Source: an uncultured Eubacteriales bacterium (GTDB lineage: Bacteria; Bacillota; Clostridia; Lachnospirales; CAG-274). Taken from it: a DNA stretch of 16,894 bases. The stretch is from NCBI GenBank assembly GCA_902496345.1, contig CABVAP010000039.1:1-16894 (forward strand), given 5' to 3'. The position numbers were made by a program, and so were the translations under genes. Positions 1-7,338 of this stretch are shown here, piece by piece (the first letter of the stretch is position 1; each line of letters starts with the position of its first letter). The notes below the pieces were generated by a model that was not told the origin of the DNA, searched no databases, and saw only the letters and a program-made list of their open reading frames with translations.

Positions 1-102
1 ATTGCATTTTTTTAAGAAATTAGCGAACGAAAATTTTGGAATAAAATTTAATTTGCAAAAAATCGTTGATTTTTTGCAAGGCTGTCGACTTTATCGACAG
101 CC
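1..102 (+). repeat. Dispersed intergenic repeat, copy A (right part; left part beyond the window or divergent)
   Basis: Right end of a repeat that also occurs at 2143-2291 and 16712-16894. Positions 53-79 form a perfect 12-bp stem with a 3-nt loop (TTGCAAAAAATC / GTT / inverse), followed directly by a 9-bp stem with a 5-nt loop at 80-102 (GGCTGTCGA / CTTTA / TCGACAGCC). Bases 47-79 match copies B and C almost exactly. Bases 1-46 share only a GCATTT-like start with the other copies, so the middle module differs here. No coding potential. It lies upstream of the pepF promoter. Confidence 0.8.
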
Positions 103-183
103 TGAAAATTATTTTTGTTTTTTAGTTATGCACAAATTTGTATATTTTTTATAATGTTGTCGATATAAAATTCATACCTATTC

Positions 184-211
184 TTGATATATTTTACTGT
201 AGTGGTATAAT
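184..211 (+). promoter_or_regulatory. Sigma-A promoter of pepF
   Basis: TTGATA at 184-189 and a perfect TATAAT at 206-211 with a 16-bp spacer. Transcription would start near 218, giving a leader of about 45 nt that ends in the ribosome binding site AAAGGAG at 249-255. Confidence 0.75.
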
Positions 212-262
212 ATTATCAAATGACGATATACTAATTTACAAACTAACTAAAGGAGATAAAAA

Positions 263-2062
263 ATGTCAGATATAAAAAAACGAAATGAAATAAATGACGA
301 ATTTAAGTGGAAAATTTTCGACTTATGCGAAAGCGATGAAAAATGGAATGACCTCTTTAATTCTGCTATGGAAGAAACAAAAAAAATTACAGAATTTAAA
401 GGTAAGTTATCTTCGGCTGATAAAAATAGTTTTGGGAAAATTCTTGCAGATTGCCTTATGGCAAAAGATAAAGCTGGAAATCTCACAGAAACAGCTTATG
501 TCTATGCAAATCTTCGCTCTAATGAAGACAGTACAAATTCAACATATCAGGCTATGAGTGGAAAGGCTGATGGCTTAATTGTCGCTTACTCATCTGCTTG
601 CTCATTTATTGAACCGGAAATCCTTTCTGTTTCAGATGACATTGTAAAAGAAGCACTTGAAAAAACAGAAGAACTTAAAGTATATAGACATTACATTGAA
701 GATATACTTCGCTCAAAAGAACATATTTTACCTACAGAACAAGAAGAACTACTTGCACAGGTTTATGAAATAGCACAAGCTCCAGATAATATATTTGGAA
801 TGTTAAACAATGCGGATTTAAAATTTGACGATATAAAAGATGAAAACGGAAAAACTGTTCCTATGACACACGGAAAGTATATTTCTTACCTTGAGTCAGC
901 AAATAGAGAAGTGCGAAAACAGGCGTTTGATTCTTGTTATTCGGCTTATTTAAAACAAAAAAATACACTTGCAGCGATTTATAATGCCTCTGTAAAAAAA
1001 GATGTATTTTTTGCTAAAGCAAGAAAATATAATTCATCACTTGAGGCATCTTTATTCCAGACTAATATACCTGTTGAAGTTTACAAAAACCTTATTGCAA
1101 CAGTAGAAAAGTTTTTACCTCTTATGCACAGATACGTTGATATACGAAAAAAGAAATTAAATCTTGACGAACTTCATATGTACGATTTATGTACACCGAT
1201 TGTTAAAGATGTAGATAGAAAAATGCCTTATGAAAAAGCAAAAGAAACTGTAATTTCAGCACTTCAGCCACTTGGAAAAGAATATATAGAAAAGTTAAAA
1301 GAAGGTCTTGACGGTGGTTGGATTGATATATATGAAAATGAGGGCAAAAGAAGTGGTGCTTACGCTTGGGGAGCTTATGGCTGTCACCCTTATGTATCTT
1401 TAAACTACGATGATACAATAAATAGTATGTTTACACTTGCACACGAGATGGGTCACGCAATGCACAGCAACTATACTTGGTCAACACAACCTTATGTTTA
1501 TGGTGACTATACAATTTTTGTTGCAGAGGTTGCCTCTACAGTAAACGAGGCACTTTTAATGGAATATCTTTTGAAAACTACAGACGATAAAAATGCAAGG
1601 GCATATCTTGTAAACTACTTCCTTGAACAATTTAGGGGAACTTTATTCCGTCAGACTATGTTTGCAGAATTTGAGCTTAAAACTCACGAGCTTGTGGAGA
1701 GTGGGGAAACACTTACTTTTGACGGTTTATGTGAAATATACAAAGATTTAAACAAAAAATATTTTGGTGACAATATCGTGATTGACGAAGAAATATACAG
1801 AGAGTGGGCAAGAATACCACATTTCTATACAGCATTTTATGTTTACCAGTATGCAACAGGATATTCAGCAGCAATATCTCTTTCAAGAAAAATTTTAAAC
1901 GACAATGGTGCAGAAAACTATATCAAGTTTTTAAAGGGTGGTTCTTCAAAATATTCTATCGACCTTTTAAAAATTGCTGGTGTTGATATGTCAAGCTCAA
2001 AGCCTGTAGAAGACGCTATGGCTGTTTTCAAGGATTTACTTGACGAAATCGAAAGTTTATAG
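263..2062 (+). CDS. pepF: Oligoendopeptidase F (M3 family zinc metallopeptidase)
   Basis: The 599-residue product has the length and layout of PepF. An N-terminal helical PepF domain (about residues 110-190) precedes the M3 catalytic domain. The zinc motif HEMGH lies at residues 394-398, with the downstream zinc-ligand glutamate at about residue 422 (AEVASTVNEALL). Enzymes of this family are cytoplasmic and hydrolyse short peptides of roughly 7-17 residues, recycling amino acids. There is no signal peptide. The ATG is preceded by AAAGGAG at 8-bp spacing and a good promoter. The gene is monocistronic: a repeat element lies on each side and gdhA converges on it. The family assignment is firm; the exact peptide specificity cannot be read from the sequence. 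Confidence 0.96.
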   Translation: MSDIKKRNEINDEFKWKIFDLCESDEKWNDLFNSAMEETKKITEFKGKLSSADKNSFGKILADCLMAKDKAGNLTETAYVYANLRSNEDSTNSTYQAMSGKADGLIVAYSSACSFIEPEILSVSDDIVKEALEKTEELKVYRHYIEDILRSKEHILPTEQEELLAQVYEIAQAPDNIFGMLNNADLKFDDIKDENGKTVPMTHGKYISYLESANREVRKQAFDSCYSAYLKQKNTLAAIYNASVKKDVFFAKARKYNSSLEASLFQTNIPVEVYKNLIATVEKFLPLMHRYVDIRKKKLNLDELHMYDLCTPIVKDVDRKMPYEKAKETVISALQPLGKEYIEKLKEGLDGGWIDIYENEGKRSGAYAWGAYGCHPYVSLNYDDTINSMFTLAHEMGHAMHSNYTWSTQPYVYGDYTIFVAEVASTVNEALLMEYLLKTTDDKNARAYLVNYFLEQFRGTLFRQTMFAEFELKTHELVESGETLTFDGLCEIYKDLNKKYFGDNIVIDEEIYREWARIPHFYTAFYVYQYATGYSAAISLSRKILNDNGAENYIKFLKGGSSKYSIDLLKIAGVDMSSSKPVEDAMAVFKDLLDEIESL

Positions 2063-2117
2063 AAAAACTTGAGTGGTTAAAATAAAGCTTTTATGTTATT
2101 TATTAAGTATTTAAAAA

Positions 2118-2138
2118 CAGTGGAGCAAAGCTCCACTG
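2118..2138 (-). terminator. Hairpin between pepF and gdhA, terminator-like on the minus strand
   Basis: Perfect 9-bp stem CAGTGGAGC / AAA / GCTCCACTG. On the minus strand it is followed by CTGTTTTTAAATA-like sequence, so a T-tract exists only in that direction. It could be a second, back-up terminator for gdhA. For pepF on the plus strand there is no T-run after it. Confidence 0.5.
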
Positions 2139-2142
2139 CCCA

Positions 2143-2291
2143 GGCTGTTGATAAAGTCAACAGCCTTGCAAAAAATCAATGATTTTTTGCAAATTAAGCT
2201 AGATGAGAAATGCGATTTCCTTTTGCAGATAGAAGTCTGTGACGCTTTTTGAAATCGACAATAACGATAAAAATTAATTTTGTCGACAGGC
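2143..2291 (-). repeat. Dispersed intergenic repeat, copy B (complete, 149 bp)
   Basis: The only copy seen with both ends. It runs in the opposite orientation to copies A and C. Its two termini are imperfect inverted repeats: GGCTGTTGATAAAG at 2143 and, on the other strand from 2291, GCCTGTCGACAAAA. It contains the same two adjacent hairpins as copy A (2143-2165 and 2166-2192). Relative to copy A, one base pair of the 9-bp stem has changed on both arms, so pairing is preserved. The part from about 2210 to 2291 matches the left half of copy C with about 8 differences in 82 nt. There is no ORF and no obvious target-site duplication. Confidence 0.85.
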
Positions 2292-2325
2292 AAAAAAAGG
2301 TTGTTGCAACAGCAACAACCTTTTT
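2292..2325 (-). terminator. Rho-independent terminator of gdhA (bidirectional shape)
   Basis: GGTTGTTGC and GCAACAACC arms around a 4-nt loop, extended by A-run/T-run pairing to about 14 bp. On the minus strand the stem ends in a run of seven T, 45 bp after the gdhA stop. On the plus strand it also ends in TTTTT, so it may stop read-through from pepF too. Confidence 0.85.
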
Positions 2326-2369
2326 ATCTATATCATAATAATATAACTAAGGATTTATTTCAATGTCAA

Positions 2370-3704
2370 TTAGCAAATGCCTTGAGCAGTCATAGCATCA
2401 GCAACTTTTTCGAAACCAGCGATGTTTGCACCAACAACATAGTTACCTTCAGCACCGTAACGTTTAGCAGCGTCATCAAGGTTATGGAAGATATTAACCA
2501 TAATGTTTTTAAGTTTAGCGTCAACTTCTTCGAAAGTCCAGCTAAGTCTTTCGCTGTTCTGGCTCATTTCAAGAGCAGATGTAGCAACACCACCAGCGTT
2601 AGCAGCTTTACCAGGAGCAAAGAGAACTTTGTTAGCCTGAAGATATTCAGTAGCTTCAAGAGTTGTAGGCATATTAGCACCTTCAGCAACAGCGATACAG
2701 CCATTAGCAACTAAAGCTTTTGCGTCATCAAGGTGTAATTCGTTCTGAGTTGCACAAGGAAGAGCAACGTCACATTTGATTGTCCAAACACCACGGCCTT
2801 CGTGATATTCTGCACTTGGTCTTGCAGCAGCATATTCAGTAAGTCTAGCACGTTTAACTTCTTTAACTTCTTTTAATAAAGCAACGTCAATGCCTTCTGG
2901 GTCATATACCCAACCAGTAGAGTCAGAAACAGTAACAACTTTTGCACCAAGCTGTTGAGCTTTCTGAACAGCATAGATAGCAACGTTACCAGAACCAGAT
3001 ACACAGATAGTTTTACCTTTAATGTCGTGACCATTGCATTTAAGCATTTCGTCAGTTAAGTATAATAAACCGTATCCAGTAGCTTCTGTTCTAGCTAAAG
3101 AACCACCGTAAGATAAACCTTTACCAGTTAAAACACCTTCGTAAAGACCTCTGATACGTTTGTACTGACCAAACATATAACCGATTTCTCTAGCACCTGT
3201 TCCGATGTCACCAGCAGGAACGTCAGTGTCAGCACCGATATATTTACATAATTCAGTCATAAAGCTCTGGCAGAATGCCATAACTTCTCTATCTGATTTT
3301 CCCTTAGGGTCGAAATCAGAACCACCTTTACCACCACCGATAGGAAGGCCAGTAAGAGAGTTTTTGAAAATCTGTTCAAAACCTAAGAATTTGATGATAC
3401 CAAGGTTTACAGAAGGGTGAAGTCTTAAACCACCTTTGTAAGGTCCGATAGCACTGTTAAACTGAACTCTGTAACCAGTATTTACTTGAACTTGACCTTT
3501 GTCATCAACCCAAGGAACTCTGAATTTGATTTGTCTTTCAGGTTCAACGATTCTTTCAAGTAAAGCATCTTTTCTAAATTTTTCTTCATTAGCTTCAACA
3601 ACAGCTCTAAGAGACTCTAAAACCTCTTTAACAGCCTGATGAAATTCTGGTTCACTTGGATTTTTACGAACAACTGATTCGATTACTTCGTCTACGTATG
3701 ACAT
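2370..3704 (-). CDS. gdhA: Glutamate dehydrogenase, probably NADP-specific
   Basis: This 444-residue enzyme catalyses reductive amination of 2-oxoglutarate with ammonia to glutamate in the cytoplasm. The ELFV dehydrogenase N-domain includes GPYKGGLR (glutamate-binding lysine near residue 90) and PIGGGKGGSDFDP with the catalytic lysine near residue 126. The Rossmann fold shows GSGNVAIYA, followed by VSDSTG at the end of the second strand. A serine/aspartate there, without the acidic NAD discriminator, resembles NADP enzymes such as E. coli GdhA; this is an inference. The start is placed at the ATG encoding MSYVDE, since AAGGAGG lies 9 nt upstream; the ATG at 3716 directly abuts this site and the one at 3740 lies upstream of it. 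The length fits hexameric GDH of about 445-450 residues. Codon choice is strongly biased, suggesting high expression. Confidence 0.96.
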   Translation of the reverse strand: MSYVDEVIESVVRKNPSEPEFHQAVKEVLESLRAVVEANEEKFRKDALLERIVEPERQIKFRVPWVDDKGQVQVNTGYRVQFNSAIGPYKGGLRLHPSVNLGIIKFLGFEQIFKNSLTGLPIGGGKGGSDFDPKGKSDREVMAFCQSFMTELCKYIGADTDVPAGDIGTGAREIGYMFGQYKRIRGLYEGVLTGKGLSYGGSLARTEATGYGLLYLTDEMLKCNGHDIKGKTICVSGSGNVAIYAVQKAQQLGAKVVTVSDSTGWVYDPEGIDVALLKEVKEVKRARLTEYAAARPSAEYHEGRGVWTIKCDVALPCATQNELHLDDAKALVANGCIAVAEGANMPTTLEATEYLQANKVLFAPGKAANAGGVATSALEMSQNSERLSWTFEEVDAKLKNIMVNIFHNLDDAAKRYGAEGNYVVGANIAGFEKVADAMTAQGIC

Positions 3705-4393
3705 TAATGTCATCCTCCTTTTATAGGTTATTTTATGCATTTTGTATATATATATATTTGTGTGACAACATTGCTATATACGAAAACGTAAAAGAAGAGA
3801 TTACATCAATAACGTCATCAATGCCACCTCAGTAGCTTCCGTTGCCTCAATAACAATTCTAATATACTTTTTTTTATTTTGCAAGCTTTTTTTTTAAAAC
3901 TTTCATAATTTTTTTTTATAAAAATCAAAAATGCCTAAAGTATGCACAATTTTGTTAAAAGAAAAAGATAAATATGACTGACTTTGTTAATTTTCCGTCA
4001 TTTATTTTTGCTTTTAACTATTTTAATGAGATTATTTTAAAATAATACTATGGATAATTTAAGCTATATTTTAAAACTAGATAAATCCCTAATTTATCGC
4101 ATTTTTTGATGTTTACAGATATATCCCTAAATTTACCTAAAATATTGATGTTTTACAATCAGTTTTATTTTTATGTATTTAATTTTTTTCGCACAAAATC
4201 AACTTTTTTATTAAATTTAACAATCTACCACGTTAAAGCAAAACATCAAAATATTAGCTATATAAAAAATAATTCCTACATTATAATATATAAGTTATAT
4301 AACATAAAACTTACAACCTATATATCTATTCTAGCTTACAGAAAAATTTGAAATTTGTAAATTTCTTATTTCTACAGTTTTTGCAAAAATATA
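3705..4393. other. Long AT-rich divergent intergenic region between gdhA and argG
   Basis: No convincing gene is present. From the gdhA side it holds a TA-dinucleotide run (about 3745-3760), a short GC-richer island at 3804-3856 that contains a possible 27-codon minus-strand ORF (3801-3884), and poly-T/poly-A tracts at 3868-3920. At 4079-4156 there is an imperfect direct repeat of about 38 bp, one half of which recurs inverted at about 4238-4258. A GAAATTT/AAATTTC hairpin lies near 4349-4364. The gdhA promoter must lie here, but no box pair was clear enough to call. Confidence 0.6.
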
Positions 4394-4422
4394 TTGAATA
4401 TTTATTCTGGAAAGTGTATAAT
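4394..4422 (+). promoter_or_regulatory. argGH promoter with overlapping ARG-box-like operator
   Basis: TTGAAT at 4394-4399 and a perfect TATAAT at 4417-4422 are separated by 17 bp. The 14-mer TGAATATTTATTCT at 4395-4408 matches the ArgR consensus TGAAT-N4-ATTCA at all but the last base and covers the -35 box. Established knowledge: ArgR/AhrC with bound arginine represses arginine biosynthesis genes by binding such boxes. Repression of argGH by arginine is therefore inferred. A second box, common in ArgR sites, was not found. Confidence 0.65.
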
Positions 4423-4430
4423 TAAACAAA

Positions 4431-4454
4431 CGCTGAAACTAACTGTTTCGGGCG
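4431..4454 (+). promoter_or_regulatory. Hairpin at the 5' end of the argGH leader
   Basis: CGCTGAAAC (4431-4439) pairs with GTTTCGGGCG (4445-4454) with one G·T pair and one bulged G around a 5-nt loop. It lies at the predicted 5' end of a leader of about 108 nt. The leader ends in AAGTAAACTTTTTTT, a weak terminator-like sequence, before the RBS AGGAGG. It could be a 5' stabilising hairpin or part of an attenuator. No known riboswitch or T-box consensus was recognised. Confidence 0.4.
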
Positions 4455-4536
4455 ACCAAAGAATTATATTCTAATTACTCTTTAGAAAGTAAACTTTTTT
4501 TGGTTACATAAATTTATACTTAGGAGGATTCAAATT

Positions 4537-5745
4537 ATGAAAATTGTTCTTGCTTATTCAGGTGGTCTTGATACTTCAGTTATTATCCCTTGGCTTAAAG
4601 AAAACTACAACGGTGCTGAAATCATCGCTGTTTGTGTTGACGTTGGACAGGGTAAAGAAACTGACGGAATGGAAGAAAAAGCTCTCGCTATGGGTGCAAG
4701 TAAAATATACATCGAAGACGTAAGAGAAGAATTTATCGTAAACTATGTTTACCCAATGGTTAAAGCTCACGCTGTTTACGAAGATAAATATCTTCTTGGT
4801 ACTTCTATCGCCAGACCTCTTATCGCAAAAAGACTTGTTGATATTGCTCTTAAAGAAGGTGCAGACGCTATTTGCCACGGTGCAACTGGTAAAGGTAACG
4901 ACCAAATTCGTTTCGAACTTACTATCAAAGCTCTTGCTCCTCAACTTAAAATTATCGCTCCTTGGAGAACTTGGGACATTTCTTCCAGAGATGAAGAAAT
5001 CGAATATCTTCAACAAAGAGGACTTCCTGTTCCGATGAAAAAAGAAGAAAGCTACAGCCGTGACAGAAACCTTTGGCACATAAGCCACGAAGGTCTTGAC
5101 CTTGAAGACCCAGCAAATGAACCTAAATTTGACAGTCTTCTTCAACTTGGCGTTAGCCCAGAAAAAGCTCCAGATAAAGCTACATACATCGAAATCGAAT
5201 TTGAAAAAGGTGTTCCTGTTGCTCTTGATGGCGAAAAACTTTCTCCAATCGAATTTATGGACAAACTTAATGAACTCGGTGGTAAAAACGGTATCGGTAT
5301 CGTAGACCTCGTTGAAAACAGAGTTGTTGGTATGAAGAGCCGTGGTGTTTATGAAACTCCTGGTGGAACAATCCTCTATGCTGCTCACAGAGACCTTGAA
5401 TACCTTTGCCTTGACAAACAAACAACTTCTTACAAAGAAGTTATCAGAAACAAATATACTGAACTTGTATACTCTGGCGAATGGTTCACTCCATTAAGAG
5501 AAGCTCTTACTGCTTTCATTGAATCAACTCAACAGACTGTAACAGGTAAAGTTAGACTTAAACTTTACAAAGGAAACATTATCTCTGCTGGTGTAACTTC
5601 TCCATATTCATTATACAGCTCTGAACTTGCAAGCTTCACAACTGGTGAACTTTACAGCCACCACGACGCAGAAGGTTTCATCAACCTCTTTGGTCTTCCT
5701 TTAAAAGTTCGTGCTATGATGAAACAGAAAAGAGGAGAAAAATAA
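4537..5745 (+). CDS. argG: Argininosuccinate synthase
   Basis: The 402-residue enzyme joins citrulline and aspartate using ATP to form argininosuccinate, the seventh step of arginine synthesis. The N-terminal ATP pyrophosphatase P-loop SGGLDTS is at residues 8-14. It is followed by family blocks such as GATGKGNDQIRFE and SRDRNLWHISHEG, and the length is usual for the family (about 400). The ATG has TAGGAGG 11 nt upstream. The stop overlaps the argH start as TAATG, so the two genes are translationally coupled. Leucine is read mostly by CTT and codon use is strongly biased, which suggests high expression and also creates a long non-coding open frame on the opposite strand. Confidence 0.97.
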   Translation: MKIVLAYSGGLDTSVIIPWLKENYNGAEIIAVCVDVGQGKETDGMEEKALAMGASKIYIEDVREEFIVNYVYPMVKAHAVYEDKYLLGTSIARPLIAKRLVDIALKEGADAICHGATGKGNDQIRFELTIKALAPQLKIIAPWRTWDISSRDEEIEYLQQRGLPVPMKKEESYSRDRNLWHISHEGLDLEDPANEPKFDSLLQLGVSPEKAPDKATYIEIEFEKGVPVALDGEKLSPIEFMDKLNELGGKNGIGIVDLVENRVVGMKSRGVYETPGGTILYAAHRDLEYLCLDKQTTSYKEVIRNKYTELVYSGEWFTPLREALTAFIESTQQTVTGKVRLKLYKGNIISAGVTSPYSLYSSELASFTTGELYSHHDAEGFINLFGLPLKVRAMMKQKRGEK

Positions 5746-7124
5746 TGAAACTTTGGGGTGGAAGATTTACTCAGTCTACTGACAGCTTTACCGACCATTT
5801 TCATTCATCTATCTCTTTTGACCAAAGAATGTATAAACAAGATATTCTCGGAAGTGTTGCCCACGCAAATATGCTCGGCGAACAGGGGATTATTTCAAAA
5901 GAAGACTCTGAACTAATAAAGAAAACTTTACTTGAAATACTTGACGACATTTCTGCAGGTAAGGTCAGCTTTGATGAGAAAGCCGAAGATATTCATATGA
6001 ACATCGAAACTATTCTTATCGAAAGAATTGGTGACGTTGGTAAAAGACTTCACACAGGTAGAAGTCGTAACGACCAGGTTGCCCTTGACCTTAGAATGTA
6101 CTCAAAAGAGCAGATTAATGACATAAAAGGTCTTATCAAAAAATTACTTGAAACACTTAACAAAATAGCAAAAGAAAATGTTGAAACAATTATGCCAGGC
6201 TATACACATCTTCAAAATGCACAGCCTGTAACATTTGCTCATCATCTTCTTGCTTATGTTGAAATGTTTAAAAGAGATTATGACAGACTTTGCGACTGTT
6301 ATAAAAGAACTAATGTAATGCCTTTAGGTGCTGGTGCATTAGCAACAACAACTTATCCTTTAAACAGAGAACTTGTTTGCGAAACACTTGAATTTGACAG
6401 CATTACATTAAACAGTATGGACAGCGTAAGCGACAGAGATTTCGCTGCCGAACTTCTTTACTGTCTTTCAATGGTTATGATGCACTTGAGCCGTTTCTGT
6501 GAGGAAATTATACTTTGGTCAAACCAACAGTTTAAGTTTATTGAATTATCTGACGCATACAGCACAGGTAGCTCAATAATGCCTCAGAAGAAAAACCCTG
6601 ATATGGCTGAACTTATCAGAGGTAAGACAGGTCGTGTTTATGGTGACCTTATGGGCTTTTTAACTGTTATGAAAGGGCTTCCACTTGCATACAATAAAGA
6701 TATGCAAGAGGACAAAGAAGGCGTATTTGACGCAATCGACACAATTAAAATGTGCGTTCCTGTGTTTACTGCTATGATTGAAACAATGAAAGTAAACAAA
6801 GAAAATATGTATAACGCTGCTAAAGGTGGCTTTATGAATGCAACAGACGCTGCCGATTGGCTTGTTAAACAAGGTATGCCTTTCAGAGATGCTCACGCAG
6901 TAATCGGTCAGCTTGTACTTTACTGTATCGAAAACAACAAAGCACTTGAAGATTTGTCTATCGATGAATTTAAGAAGTTTAGCGATGTATTTAACGATGA
7001 CGTTTACGAAGCTATTACACTTGAAAAATGTGTTGAAGCAAGACGTGTTGACGGTGGCCCATCAAAATGGTATATCGAAAAACTTATCGGTTTCAACGAA
7101 GAATATATAGACGGTCTTAAATAA
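5745..7124 (+). CDS. argH: Argininosuccinate lyase
   Basis: The 459-residue enzyme cleaves argininosuccinate to arginine and fumarate, the last step of the pathway. It is a member of the fumarase/aspartase superfamily and acts as a tetramer. Visible family motifs are TGRSRNDQ (about residues 106-113), the substrate-binding/acid region YTHLQNAQPV, and the signature loop GSSIMPQKKNP at residues 275-285 with the catalytic serine. Its ATG overlaps the last base of argG, and its ribosome binding site (AGAGGAG) lies inside the end of argG. No clear rho-independent terminator follows the stop; the next 214 bp are structured but lack a stem with a T-run. Confidence 0.97.
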   Translation: MKLWGGRFTQSTDSFTDHFHSSISFDQRMYKQDILGSVAHANMLGEQGIISKEDSELIKKTLLEILDDISAGKVSFDEKAEDIHMNIETILIERIGDVGKRLHTGRSRNDQVALDLRMYSKEQINDIKGLIKKLLETLNKIAKENVETIMPGYTHLQNAQPVTFAHHLLAYVEMFKRDYDRLCDCYKRTNVMPLGAGALATTTYPLNRELVCETLEFDSITLNSMDSVSDRDFAAELLYCLSMVMMHLSRFCEEIILWSNQQFKFIELSDAYSTGSSIMPQKKNPDMAELIRGKTGRVYGDLMGFLTVMKGLPLAYNKDMQEDKEGVFDAIDTIKMCVPVFTAMIETMKVNKENMYNAAKGGFMNATDAADWLVKQGMPFRDAHAVIGQLVLYCIENNKALEDLSIDEFKKFSDVFNDDVYEAITLEKCVEARRVDGGPSKWYIEKLIGFNEEYIDGLK

Positions 7125-7338
7125 TTGGACTAAATAAATTAATAAAATTAAAAGCTTGTTTTGCTTAAAATTTGGATTTTTCCAAACCCTCTCTTTTTAG
7201 GGAGGGGCAAACTGCTTTTACCCATTTTATACGCACTAGATAAGCATTTGACAGATTTTTTGTCTTTGCACGCTTTATAAATGGGGAGAGTTTTTAGAAT
7301 TTAATTCTTACAAAATTTATAGAGAAAGGAACAAGTTT
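7125..7338. other. Structured intergenic region after argH
   Basis: Contains CCCTC/GAGGG arms around a T-rich loop (about 7189-7207). A longer imperfect stem is formed by CCCATTTTATA (7221-7231) with TTTATAAATGGG (about 7274-7285), and GACA/TGTC lies inside its loop. A TTGACA at 7248-7253 has a -10-like TTTATA only at 20-bp spacing, so no promoter is claimed. The ribosome binding site of the next gene (GAAAGGA) ends the region. Confidence 0.4.

Noticed and set aside
1..104. Twin hairpins considered as a CRISPR array or tRNA-like structure
   Set aside because: There is no regular repeat-spacer pattern and no cloverleaf; the copies are far apart and include variable segments.
150..175. TTGTCGATATAAAATT near 159 as another repeat end
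   Set aside because: Only a short similarity to the CTGTCGANAAAATT end, with no further match on either side.
2280..2714. 144-codon plus-strand frame overlapping the 3' end of gdhA
   Set aside because: It starts in the repeat and terminator and is antisense to well-conserved gdhA sequence; Ser/Phe/Asn-rich with no recognisable domain.
4106..4351. 81-codon plus-strand frame in the gdhA-argG gap
   Set aside because: Composition simply reflects AT-rich DNA (F, I, K, L, N, T, Y), there is no ribosome binding site, and it runs through direct and inverted repeats.
4576..5421. 281-codon open frame on the minus strand inside argG
   Set aside because: It lies wholly antisense to a clear argG and encodes a Phe/Ser/Val/Asn-rich protein with no domain. 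Biased argG codon use (few TTA/CTA/TCA on the coding strand) explains the absence of stops.
7248..7279. TTGACA at 7248 as the -35 of a DUF4867 promoter
   Set aside because: The nearest -10-like hexamer (TTTATA, 7274-7279) is 20 bp away, outside the usual 16-18 bp range.
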